Shown: piece by piece, positions 37,978 through 46,473 of the stretch
Numbering within the stretch: position 1 is the first letter of the stretch
Layout of the letters: the number at the start of each line of letters is the position of its first letter
NCBI RefSeq assembly: GCF_000263595.1
Contig: NZ_ADES01000007.1
Span: 62,001 to 126,000, forward strand
DNA: 64,000 bases
Direction of reading: 5' to 3'
Origin: Gardnerella vaginalis 1500E
Lineage (GTDB): Bacteria; Actinomycetota; Actinomycetes; Actinomycetales; Bifidobacteriaceae
Made by a program: the position numbers and the translations under genes
The notes under the pieces: model-generated
Told to the model about the DNA's origin: nothing
The model's input: only the letters and a program-made list of their open reading frames with translations
The model's database searches: none

Positions 37978-39899
37978 TATTCAACACCTTCTTCCGCAAT
38001 ATTTTCTTCACTTTGCACGCGACTTTTTGCTTGAGATACAGCCATATTTTTATAAAGTTCGCAAGACTTAATCAATTCCTCATGAGAACCTTTGGCAAGT
38101 ATGCGCCCGTTTTGCAAAACAACAATAATATCTGCGTGTTCGATTGAAGATATGCGCTGAGCCACAATAATCTGCGTGGAATCCGGCATAAACTTCTTTA
38201 AACCTTCACGGATTTTACGATCCGTTTTCATATCGACAGCGCTCATTGAGTCGTCGAGAATTAAAATTTTAGGCTTTCTTAAAAGCGCTCGAGCAATGCA
38301 CAAACGCTGACGCTGACCGCCTGAAATATTCTTGCCGCCCTGCTCAATATAAGTGTTATAAGAATCTGGCAAATCGTCAATAAACTCGTCGGCGCAAGCA
38401 ATTTTGCAAGCCTCTCGCAAATCTTCGTCGCTGGCATCCTTACTTCCCCAACGAAGATTTTCTGCAATAGTGCCACTAAACAGAATATTTTTTTGCAAAA
38501 CAACGCCAACTTCTTCGCGCAAACTTTGCGGATTGTAATCTAAAATATTTGCGCTGCCAACAAAAATCGCGCCTTTAGTTGCGTCATAAAGCCTTGCAAT
38601 AAGCTGCACAAGACTTGATTTTCCAGAACCGGTTGCGCCCACAATTCCAACAGTTGAGCCGGAAGGAATACTCAAGTTTATGTCATGTAAAATTTCCTGT
38701 TCTGCAGGAGTATTTACATCTGTATTATTTGAATTATCTGTACTGTCCGATTTATCTGAATTATTTGAATTATTTGAATTATTTGATTTCGTATACTTCA
38801 ACGAAACATGCTCAAAACGCACAGAAGCGTCGGAAAGCTTGGTAAGTGGCTTAGAAGAAACAGTCTCAGTGTTTTTAGATTGCAGAACCGCTGCAATTCG
38901 ATGCATAGAAGCGCGTGCTGTTACAGTCATAACAAAAACTGCAACCAAATTCGCGAGCGCAAATAAAATTTGCAGCGCATACACCACTAATGCCGCAAGA
39001 TTTCCTGTAGTTAAGCCAAAAGCAGGATTATTTCCAGAAGCCACAATTTCGCGCGAAGCCATCCACGCAACAAGCAACATTCCTGTATAAAAACACAGAT
39101 TAAACAGCGGAATACTGTAATTAAGCACATACTCTGCCTTAAGAAAATGCTCGTAAAGTTTAAGAGAAATCCGCATAAAACGGCTATTTTCATAATCTTC
39201 GCGCACATAAGACTTCACAACACGAATATTGTGTAAATTCTCGCCAACCTGATTGTTCAGCTCGTCAACAATGCGGTAAATTCGCATAAATTTAGGCGCA
39301 ACAATTGCAGCACCAACCGCCCCAATCAAACCAACAATTGGTACAAAGCTAAGAAAAACCCAAGAAATAGCAGGACTAATTGAAAAAGTAAACCACCAGG
39401 CGGCCACAATAATCACAACACTACGAACGCCTGAACGAATAATCAGCTGGTAAGCAAACTGCACATTCGACACGTCACTAGTCATGCGGGTTACAATCGT
39501 GCCGGTAGAAAACTTATCTAAATCAGAAAAACTTAAAAGTTGCAGTTGCGAAAAAATATTGTGCCGCAAATTCTTACCAAAACCGGCGCTAGAATGCGCG
39601 CAACAAACGCCTGAAATAGCGCCTGCAATCACAGAAAATGCAGCAAAAATAAGCAACTGAAAACCGTAATACCATGCTGCGGAATTGGAGCGCGTTACAA
39701 TGCCAAAATCAATAAGACTTGACATTACAGACGGAATCATAATTTGCATTGCCGCTTCAAAAATGATTGTTACGGAAGTAAGAATTCCAAGCAGACGATA
39801 CTTTTTTAAAGAATGAAGAACGGTGCGTAAGGCGTGAGGAGCACGATTAGCGCGGTTTTTTGATTTCTTCGACGATTTTCGCGTTACTTCCTCCGCCAT
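37977..39899 (-). CDS. ABC exporter half-transporter, degenerate-site subunit
   Basis: Same layout as its partner: six helices, then Walker A GATGSGKSS, Q-loop VLQKNILF, signature SGGQRQRL. Walker B ends in LILDDSMSAVD: the catalytic Glu is Asp and the H-loop His is Gln (VAQRISS). Heterodimeric exporters commonly have one such degenerate ATP site, which supports the pairing. A Ser/Asn-rich linker (about 375-400) is coded by a short DNA repeat. AAGGGG precedes the ATG. Confidence 0.93.
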   Translation of the reverse strand: MAEEVTRKSSKKSKNRANRAPHALRTVLHSLKKYRLLGILTSVTIIFEAAMQIMIPSVMSSLIDFGIVTRSNSAAWYYGFQLLIFAAFSVIAGAISGVCCAHSSAGFGKNLRHNIFSQLQLLSFSDLDKFSTGTIVTRMTSDVSNVQFAYQLIIRSGVRSVVIIVAAWWFTFSISPAISWVFLSFVPIVGLIGAVGAAIVAPKFMRIYRIVDELNNQVGENLHNIRVVKSYVREDYENSRFMRISLKLYEHFLKAEYVLNYSIPLFNLCFYTGMLLVAWMASREIVASGNNPAFGLTTGNLAALVVYALQILFALANLVAVFVMTVTARASMHRIAAVLQSKNTETVSSKPLTKLSDASVRFEHVSLKYTKSNNSNNSNNSDKSDSTDNSNNTDVNTPAEQEILHDINLSIPSGSTVGIVGATGSGKSSLVQLIARLYDATKGAIFVGSANILDYNPQSLREEVGVVLQKNILFSGTIAENLRWGSKDASDEDLREACKIACADEFIDDLPDSYNTYIEQGGKNISGGQRQRLCIARALLRKPKILILDDSMSAVDMKTDRKIREGLKKFMPDSTQIIVAQRISSIEHADIIVVLQNGRILAKGSHEELIKSCELYKNMAVSQAKSRVQSEENIAEEGVE

Positions 39900-39965
39900 T
39901 GCGCCCCTTCCCTAAGTGATTCTTAAGTTCAATAGTATCACCTTTGAATATAAGGCAGTAAGGAT

Positions 39966-40673
39966 TTATGAAGCATCGCCTTCGCCTTGTACGCGATCTT
40001 TGCCGTAAATCGACGGAATAAAACGCTCCTGATCGTGAAGCTTTTCCCAAATTACAGGAGGATCGTGCGGATTTTCCAAAGACTTTGGCACGTCAATAAT
40101 TCGCTGATTGCTAGAGCCGCGAAATTGCAGAAGCGAATCATGCAAATTCTTCATATAGCGGCCGTCAACAAGAATATCAATATATTGCAGCAGCTCAAGC
40201 TTATCCGGAGTCTCCCCCGGGCGCATAAGCTCTTCCCACGTGTAGCCGGTCCAACTCCAAATATCTTTTGTATTGCCAAACTCTTTTCTAATACGCTTGC
40301 AAAGAGGCAGCAAAATACCAGTATTAAGCAGCGGCTCACCGCCAAGCAAAGTCAAACCTTGCACATAAGGCTGCGCCAAATCTTCCATAATCTGGTCTTC
40401 AAGCTTTTGAGTATAAGGGTGGCCTGCGCGAAAATCCCAAATCGACTCGTTATAGCATTCAACGCAATGGAACGGGCAGCCGGAAACGTAAAGCGAGCAG
40501 CGAATACCCTCACCGTCGGTCATCAAAAAACGCTTGTAATCGGCAATCATGCCCTGGCTCATGCGCTCGCTAGACCATTGGCCAGCGCGAGGATTATTAG
40601 AAAGAGAGGTTGGAATCCAAGGCCCGCGGTTAACGTCTGCAGGTGAAAAATCGTGCAAACTTATGCGAGCCAT
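39966..40673 (-). CDS. nrdG: anaerobic ribonucleotide reductase activating protein NrdG
   Basis: NrdG is a radical-SAM enzyme that makes the glycyl radical on NrdD. The cluster motif CxxxCxxC is in GCPFHCVECYNES, followed by LTLLGGEPLLN and WSWTGYTWEEL. At 235 residues it is longer than the minimal E. coli form (about 155) at both ends. It lies 85 bases after nrdD on the same strand, so the two are probably one operon. Confidence 0.96.
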   Translation of the reverse strand: MARISLHDFSPADVNRGPWIPTSLSNNPRAGQWSSERMSQGMIADYKRFLMTDGEGIRCSLYVSGCPFHCVECYNESIWDFRAGHPYTQKLEDQIMEDLAQPYVQGLTLLGGEPLLNTGILLPLCKRIRKEFGNTKDIWSWTGYTWEELMRPGETPDKLELLQYIDILVDGRYMKNLHDSLLQFRGSSNQRIIDVPKSLENPHDPPVIWEKLHDQERFIPSIYGKDRVQGEGDAS

Positions 40674-40758
40674 GGTTCCAACCTTTAATTTAGCCTAGCT
40701 TTTACTTTATTTTATGATATTTTATTATATTTTACGCGACTTGACGCGACTTGACGCG

Positions 40759-43179
40759 TTACTTAGTCTCCTCGTACCATTCGCGAGATTCGCCATTATC
40801 CAGCGTCACGTGACCAGTTTCGCCAGACATGTGCTTTACGCGGTGCGCAATCTCCTCGTGGCGGCCGTGAACCATTGGGCGTTGAACAGGATTGCCCAAG
40901 TAGCCGCAAGTACGCTTAGTAACATTGCACTTATCTGGGTCGCTGTTGCCGCACTCTGGGCAGCGGAAGCCTTCTTTAGTTGGCTCAAAATCGCCCTGGA
41001 ATCCGCAAACGAAGCAGTGATCAATAGGCGTATTCGTACCCAAGTAGCCAATGCCAATCTTATAAGCGTAATCCCAAACAGCTTCCAAAGCCTTAGGATT
41101 TGCTTGCAAGCATGGGAACTCGCAGTAGTTAATAAAGCCGCCGGAAGCAAGATACGGGAAGTCAACCTCGTAGCTAAGCTTCTCCATAGGAGTTGGCTGC
41201 AACCAAACTGGGTAATGGAAGGAATTAGTGTAGAAGTCGTGATCGGTAACGCCTTCAATGCGGCCGAACTTCTGACGATCCATGCGGTTAAAGCGGTCAG
41301 TCAAAGACTCTGCAGGAGTTGAGTAAACGGAATAGTGGTAGCCTTCCGCCTTCGACCACTGCTGGCAAAGCTTATTCATGCGGCGAACCAAAGAAAGCGC
41401 AAACTGCTTGCCATCCTCATTCCAGCTGTGATCCTTCATCCAATCCTTGCCAAAGAACACTGCCGTAGTTTCGTACAAACCAATGTAACCAAGCGAAACT
41501 GTAGCGCGTTCGTTACGGAACAGCTGATCAACACTCTCGTTAGCTTCCAAACGGCCAAAAGCACCATAACGGAACAGAGTTGGAGCGTTCACTGGAGTTG
41601 CCTGCTTGCAACGCATAATGCGGAATCGCAAAGCCTGGTGAGCAACTTCCATACGTTCGTCAAAAAGCTTCCAGAAGCGAGTCACATCGCCGTGAGATTC
41701 AAGAGCAATACGCGGCATGTTAACCGTCACAACGCCAAGATTCATGCGGCCATCTTCAACATCCTTACCAGTCTTTGGATCAACCCAGCCCTGAAGGAAG
41801 GAGCGGCAGCCCATAGGAGCTTTAAACGAGCCAGTAATCTTAACAATGTTCTCGTAAAACACAACATCCGGATACATGCGCTTAGTAGAGCACTCAAGAG
41901 CCAGCTGCTTCAAATCATAGTTCGGGTCGCCAGCATCTGCGTTTACACCGTGCTTAATAGTAAACACAAGCTTAGGGAAGATTGCGGTATGACGATCCTT
42001 GCCGAGGCCGCGAATACGATTAAGCAAAATAGCACGCTGAATTTCGCGAGCAAACCAAGAAGTACCCAAGCCAAAACCAACAGTTACAAACGGAGTCTGG
42101 CCGTTAGAAACACGGTTGGAATTAATCTGATACTCCATCGTTTGCATAGCATCGTAAATAGCTTTACGCGTCATAATCTTTGCATAAACTTCACGAAGCT
42201 GATCAAGCTCACTCAAGTTCTCATCAAAAGGAGTGTCAGCAGGAAGCGGATCCCTGTCTGAGCAGTGAAGATTCTTAGGCTCCTGAGCCTTCAAACCGTC
42301 AATCATATCCTTCGCAACTTCAATCGGCGTAGAATCCGGAATCATAGCGTGGGCCATTGCCAAGTTCTTCTCATAATCGCACTTAGCGTAAGGCTCAAGC
42401 ATTTCGTCAGCACGATTAACAGTCTGACCACCGTATTGCGCGCCAGCAATATCCTTAATAATCTGCGTAACCTGAGTTGCAGCAGTACCAATAGACTTCG
42501 GACTATCCATCATTGCATTTCCAAGCGCAAAGCCCTTAGCGAGCATGTCTCCAAAATCAGGAAGCGAGCAGTTGCTCATGCAAGTAAATGGCGAATAATC
42601 AGCGTCATGGAAGTGAATATCACCCTTCATATGCGCGTTAGAAACCGCGTGAGGAAGCATAGAGAACGCAGAAGCCTTAGAAACAGCGCCCGCAAGAAGA
42701 TCACGCTGAGTAGCGTAAACGTTAGAATCCTTATTTGCGTTTTCGCGCACAAGCGTTTCGTCACGATTCACAAGGCGATTAACAGCTTCGTTAATATCGG
42801 TAGCCTTTGCACGATCAATATCTCGGTTCAAACGGTAGCTTGTGTAGCAGCGGGCAACCTCGTAAAGATGATTTTCAATAAGGCCGTGCTCAACCAGGGT
42901 CTGAATATCCTCGATTTTTGCTGGACCATTGTAACGATCTTGAATTTCAGCCTCAATACGATCCGAAATACCGCGAATCATCTGCTCTTCCTGAGGACCA
43001 ACTTCCTTACCTAAGTCCTTAAAAGCAGCCTTAATAGCCATAATGATATTCATCGAATCGAAATCAACTACGCGACCATCGCGCTTTTCGACCTGCACGC
43101 GGGAAACTGGAGCTGCAACTAAGTCATCATCCATGCGAATTGCTGCGCTCTTGGCGTCAGTTTCTTCCAAAACCTGCAT
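40759..43179 (-). CDS. nrdD: anaerobic (class III) ribonucleoside-triphosphate reductase NrdD
   Basis: NrdD reduces ribonucleoside triphosphates to deoxy forms without oxygen. An N-terminal ATP-cone (VEKRDGRVVDFDSMNIIMAI) is followed by the ten-stranded barrel with ADYSPFTCMSNCSLPD. A four-Cys zinc site (CFVCGF...CPECG) precedes the glycyl radical motif RTCGYLG, with radical Gly near residue 759. Length 806 is typical of the actinobacterial form. AGAAAGG precedes the ATG. Two NrdR-box-like palindromes lie upstream. Confidence 0.97.
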   Translation of the reverse strand: MQVLEETDAKSAAIRMDDDLVAAPVSRVQVEKRDGRVVDFDSMNIIMAIKAAFKDLGKEVGPQEEQMIRGISDRIEAEIQDRYNGPAKIEDIQTLVEHGLIENHLYEVARCYTSYRLNRDIDRAKATDINEAVNRLVNRDETLVRENANKDSNVYATQRDLLAGAVSKASAFSMLPHAVSNAHMKGDIHFHDADYSPFTCMSNCSLPDFGDMLAKGFALGNAMMDSPKSIGTAATQVTQIIKDIAGAQYGGQTVNRADEMLEPYAKCDYEKNLAMAHAMIPDSTPIEVAKDMIDGLKAQEPKNLHCSDRDPLPADTPFDENLSELDQLREVYAKIMTRKAIYDAMQTMEYQINSNRVSNGQTPFVTVGFGLGTSWFAREIQRAILLNRIRGLGKDRHTAIFPKLVFTIKHGVNADAGDPNYDLKQLALECSTKRMYPDVVFYENIVKITGSFKAPMGCRSFLQGWVDPKTGKDVEDGRMNLGVVTVNMPRIALESHGDVTRFWKLFDERMEVAHQALRFRIMRCKQATPVNAPTLFRYGAFGRLEANESVDQLFRNERATVSLGYIGLYETTAVFFGKDWMKDHSWNEDGKQFALSLVRRMNKLCQQWSKAEGYHYSVYSTPAESLTDRFNRMDRQKFGRIEGVTDHDFYTNSFHYPVWLQPTPMEKLSYEVDFPYLASGGFINYCEFPCLQANPKALEAVWDYAYKIGIGYLGTNTPIDHCFVCGFQGDFEPTKEGFRCPECGNSDPDKCNVTKRTCGYLGNPVQRPMVHGRHEEIAHRVKHMSGETGHVTLDNGESREWYEETK

Positions 43180-43235
43180 CGGTACAGACCTTTCTCATAA
43201 CACTGTTCTTCTAACCGTTCTCTCGCTGCAAAAGC

Positions 43236-43241
43236 ATTATA
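43236..43241 (-). promoter_or_regulatory. candidate -10 box of nrdD
   Basis: Reads TATAAT on the minus strand, about 57 bases before the ATG. The -35 region is weak. Confidence 0.5.
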
Positions 43242-43276
43242 TTCGCAACGACTTGCTCTACTATAACTCAACTCAT

Positions 43277-43324
43277 GCCCAATATCTAGGGAGAAACGCA
43301 AAGATAACAAACTATATATAGTGA
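43277..43324. promoter_or_regulatory. two NrdR-box-like palindromes 32 bp apart
   Basis: The box at 43309-43324 has CTATATATAGTG and fits the known 16-base NrdR consensus (ACACWATATATWGTGT) at 14 positions. The box at 43277-43292 has CAATATCTAGGG and fits at 11. The 32-bp start-to-start distance is the usual three-turn spacing of NrdR box pairs. They lie 98-145 bases before nrdD. Confidence 0.75.
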
Positions 43325-43372
43325 TTTATTTCACATTCGCGATTTTTGAGGCGTGTCGAGGAGGAGGTAGGC

Positions 43373-43850
43373 TTGATTGCTGGCGTGTTAAGTTTCTTTG
43401 GCAAAATGTGAGCAATGGGAATTACTTATCTCGCAGCGCTACGCTCTTGCTTGCCGTGGCGCGAGTTTTGGTGGATTTCTCTCCTCGCACGTCCCGTCCT
43501 TCGGGCGCTCTGGCTGTTAAAAGAGTTTAGCGTGTTCGCCTTTCTTAAAGAATGTAGCTTCTCAGTCCTCTTTTAGTGCTCGTAAAGAAATCCCCCAAAC
43601 TCTGCATGCTAATTCGCTAATAACCGTGCTAATCGCAGAGATTTTTCGATTTTTCTTCTTCGCTCGACGAATCAGCAGCCTTCGGCTCTGACGTTCGCCT
43701 CGCTCAGTGCGAAAAATCTCAAATCTCACCACACGAATATTCATACACTAAAGTATCGCAATTAAGCTGCGGGTGGGTGCGTAGGTATGAGTGCCTGGTG
43801 TGGTGTGTGCGGCAGCATGAATGCTAGTGTTCTCTAATTAACAAAAATAG
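43373..43850. repeat. intergenic mosaic repeat element, copy 2
   Basis: The long gap between nrdD and the DUF3052 gene carries the fullest copy of the element also seen at 2392-2830 and, inverted, at 24998-25290. Shared blocks include GTGGCGCGAGTTT, CGTCCCGTCCTTCG, TCAGTCCTCTTTTAG, AGTGCGAAAAATCTC and onward, and GCAATTAAGCTGCGGGTGGG. No frame looks like a conserved protein. Confidence 0.7.
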
Positions 43851-43913
43851 GCACAAATATAATACACGCCGTTGCAGGCGCGCACTTCGTGACGCTTTGA
43901 TATATTGAGTCAC

Positions 43914-44336
43914 GTGGAACAGATAGCTTTTCAGCATGCACAGGAATTCGGATTCCAACCAGGAGACATTGTGCAACAATGGCTCTGGGACGACGATGTT
44001 GACGAAACAATTTGCGAAAGTATCGAACAGCTTACCGGCGAAGAATTGGTAGACGAAGATTACGATGCTGCTGTTGATGGCGTAATTATTTGGTGGCGTG
44101 ACGGCGACGATGAAGACGAGCTTGCAGACACCATTATGGATGCCACAAATATGCTTGACGACGACGCTCCTATGTGGGTTCTAACACCTAAGCCTGGACG
44201 CGAAGGTTCCCCAAGTTCTAGCACCGTACAATCTGCTGCAAAGACGGCCGGAATGAACGCCGCAACACCTTTAACTGTAAGCGCAGATTGGAACGGTATT
44301 CAGTTGCGCGCCTTCGGTAAAGGTCAGTCTAAGTAA
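43914..44336 (+). CDS. DUF3052 domain protein
   Basis: This is a small acidic protein of the actinobacterial DUF3052 family. Visible family features are FGFQPGDIVQQWLWDDDVD, GEELVDEDYDAAVDGVIIWWRDGD, MWVLTPKPGREG and the C-terminal SADWNGIQLRAFG. Function is unknown. The frame can start three codons earlier at a TTG, but that TTG lies inside a TATATT hexamer (43901-43906). The GTG at 43914 is eight bases after it, exactly where transcription would begin, so a leaderless mRNA is likely. The gene is followed by a hairpin and 52-bp repeats. Confidence 0.85.
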   Translation: MEQIAFQHAQEFGFQPGDIVQQWLWDDDVDETICESIEQLTGEELVDEDYDAAVDGVIIWWRDGDDEDELADTIMDATNMLDDDAPMWVLTPKPGREGSPSSSTVQSAAKTAGMNAATPLTVSADWNGIQLRAFGKGQSK

Positions 44337-44337
44337 A

Positions 44338-44460
44338 ACTGAGTAGTTTTGGTCGAAATCTTATACAAAAACGACCTAAACTACTCACTCTTGCGCTGTT
44401 TTTGTCGGAATCTTACGAAAAAACGGCATAAACTACACACGATTGCGCAGTTTTGGTCAC
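44338..44460. repeat. 52-bp repeat units with hairpin, convergent gene end
   Basis: A partial unit with GAGTAGTTTTGGTCG (44341-44355) can pair with CGACCTAAACTACTC (44372-44386), one mismatch in 15. A full 52-base unit follows at 44372-44423 and a partial one at 44424-44460 that runs over the helicase stop codon. Related to 1215-1318. Confidence 0.8.
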
Positions 44461-46214
44461 TTCACGCTCTTCGACATGTTGTTGTGACCACGCCCGCGGC
44501 TACTTACGCGTTCGCGGATAGATTTACGCTCGGTTTTACGCTCAGATTTACGATCTACTTTGCTCTCAGCTTTACGCTCGGATTTGCGCGCACCACTGTG
44601 ACCATGCCCACCGTGTCCGCGCCCGCGCCCTCGACCGCGACCTTTGCGCTTCTGCTGCTCAGGCTCCGGCATGCTCCAGCCTTCCTGAAGCTCAGCCGCA
44701 TCTCCCACAATCTCATCTAAAACAGGCGATGCAGGATTTACGTCTTCCGCTTTAGCGTTAATTCCGGCTCGACGAAGCATAGTGTGCGCCGCGCGCTTCT
44801 GATTAGGCAGCACAAGAGTAACAACATCGCCTTCCTCGCCTGCACGAGCGGTACGGCCCGAACGATGCAAGAACGACTTCGGGTCTTCCGGCGGCTCAGT
44901 TTGCACAACCAACGCAACGTCACTAATATCAATGCCTCGCGCCGCAACATCCGTTGCAACCAGCACGCGCACTAAGCCTTCTGAAAACACAGCCAAATGC
45001 CTATCTCGCTGATTTTGCGACAAATTACCTTGCAAATCAACCGCAGGAATGCCCTGCTGCAGGAACTTTTTCGCCATATTCTTCGCCTGATACTTCGTGC
45101 GCGTAAAGAATATGGAACGCTTGCATCCGGAAGCAAGCTTGCGCAAAACCTCGTACTTATCTCCCGAAGACACAGCAAAAATGTGGTGAGTCATAGTGTC
45201 AACTTGCGAATCAGCATCGTCAACCGCATGAATCACAGCGTTAGGAAGGAATCGATTTACAAGAGTTGAAACTTGCTTGTCTAGCGTGGCAGAAAACAGC
45301 ATGCGCTGACCGTTAGGATCCACCTGCTCAAGAAGTCGCGTAACAGCCGGCAAAAAGCCCATATCAGCCATTTCATCAGCCTCGTCAAGCACGCTAACCA
45401 TCACTTTTTCAAGAGTCAACGCACCTTGTCTAATCAAATCTTCCAAACGACCCGGGCAAGCGAGCACAATTTGCGCGCCCTTCTTAAGCTGCGATACTTG
45501 ACGCTGGTATCTAACTCCGCCATACACCGTCACCGTGCGCATTCCGTAAGCCGCTGCAAGAGGAGCAATCACATCGTCAATTTGATGCACAAGCTCTCGC
45601 GTTGGCGCCAATATCATTGCGCGAGGAGCTGGAGTATCGCCACTTTCGTTTTTACGACTATTTTTTCCATTGTTGATTAAATCAACGAAATTTTCTGCTA
45701 AGCGAGCAACCAGCGGAATAGAAAACGCTAAGGTTTTGCCGCTTCCTGTGCGGCCACGTCCTAGAATATTCGCACCTTGCAAAGAATCCGGAAGCGTGGC
45801 CTGCTGGATTGGGAAGGCCGTGGTTTTGCCGTCCGCGCGCAAGACTTCTACAAGAGGATCCGGCACGCCAAGCTGCGTAAAAGTTACGTCGTCGCTATAG
45901 TTTTCTCGCGATTCGATTGCAGAATCTGGAATAATTACTGAATTTTTAGAAGATTTATTGTTTTTAGTGAAATCTTTCTTACTATTTTCTTTTTTAGTGA
46001 AATCCTTTTTAGCATTTTCTCGATTAGCAAAATCTTTTTTAGCGAAATCCTGCTCAGCATCGCGAATTGCAGTCTCCTCGTAGCGCAAAGCTTTCTGACG
46101 CGCCTTTTCACGCACCTTTTCCGCCTTACGATTGCGCTCTCTGCGTGCATTAAATTCGTGATTATTCTTCGCGCCTCGCTTTTGATGAGACGCAGCATTA
46201 TGAGTATGCGGCAC
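44457..46214 (-). CDS. DEAD-box RNA helicase
   Basis: This is an ATP-dependent RNA helicase for RNA remodelling or ribosome assembly. Q-motif region (FPIQQATLPDSLQG), motif I GRTGSGKTLAF, Ia APTRELVHQI, II DEAD (VLDEADEM), III SAT, and VI HRSGRTARAG are intact. The N-terminal 110 residues are Lys-rich with repeated KKDF-type units; the C-terminal 60 are Arg/Gly then Lys/Arg/Glu-rich, as in RNA-binding tails. I prefer the GTG at 46214 because GAAAGG lies five bases upstream; the TTG at 46244 has no ribosome site. Confidence 0.94.
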   Translation of the reverse strand: MPHTHNAASHQKRGAKNNHEFNARRERNRKAEKVREKARQKALRYEETAIRDAEQDFAKKDFANRENAKKDFTKKENSKKDFTKNNKSSKNSVIIPDSAIESRENYSDDVTFTQLGVPDPLVEVLRADGKTTAFPIQQATLPDSLQGANILGRGRTGSGKTLAFSIPLVARLAENFVDLINNGKNSRKNESGDTPAPRAMILAPTRELVHQIDDVIAPLAAAYGMRTVTVYGGVRYQRQVSQLKKGAQIVLACPGRLEDLIRQGALTLEKVMVSVLDEADEMADMGFLPAVTRLLEQVDPNGQRMLFSATLDKQVSTLVNRFLPNAVIHAVDDADSQVDTMTHHIFAVSSGDKYEVLRKLASGCKRSIFFTRTKYQAKNMAKKFLQQGIPAVDLQGNLSQNQRDRHLAVFSEGLVRVLVATDVAARGIDISDVALVVQTEPPEDPKSFLHRSGRTARAGEEGDVVTLVLPNQKRAAHTMLRRAGINAKAEDVNPASPVLDEIVGDAAELQEGWSMPEPEQQKRKGRGRGRGRGHGGHGHSGARKSERKAESKVDRKSERKTERKSIRERVSSRGRGHNNMSKSVK

Positions 46215-46331
46215 AATAGCCTTTCGTAAAATATGTGTATTCAAAACTTAAATTTCAAACCGTGAACTAACTGAGCCTAGCACACGCGCCGCACAATCAC
46301 GGCAAATGTTTCAAAAAAGGGTAAGCAGCAA

Positions 46332-46366
46332 AAAGCCCCACCGTGAAGAATCACAGGCGGGGCTTT
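46332..46366. terminator. rho-independent terminator of the surface-protein gene
   Basis: AAAGCCCC / GGGGCTTT with inner CC...GG and GTGA/TCAC pairs, followed by T-rich sequence on both strands. It lies between the divergently placed helicase start and the surface-protein stop. Confidence 0.85.
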
Positions 46367-46408
46367 ATTTTTACTTATGCGATTAAGTAAGCTTGCTAAA
46401 CTCACGTC

Positions 46409-46440
46409 AGCTTACGAAATTCGCGCGATTTTCGTAAGCT
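46409..46440. repeat. palindrome after the surface-protein gene
   Basis: AGCTTACGAAA / TTTCGTAAGCT around a 10-base spacer of CG-rich sequence. Related bases (GCTTACGAAACTCGCG) occur at about 4690 in the other palindrome cluster. Confidence 0.6.
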
Positions 46441-46473
46441 TTCTAAAGCTTTGCAGGCTTTACAGCCTCTCGC

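Noticed and set aside
43562-43744. Short minus-strand frame with IRVVRFEIFRT, partly shared with 2584-2802
   Set aside because: The shared peptide comes from a DNA repeat block; the rest differs, there is no ribosome site, and the region is a noncoding repeat.
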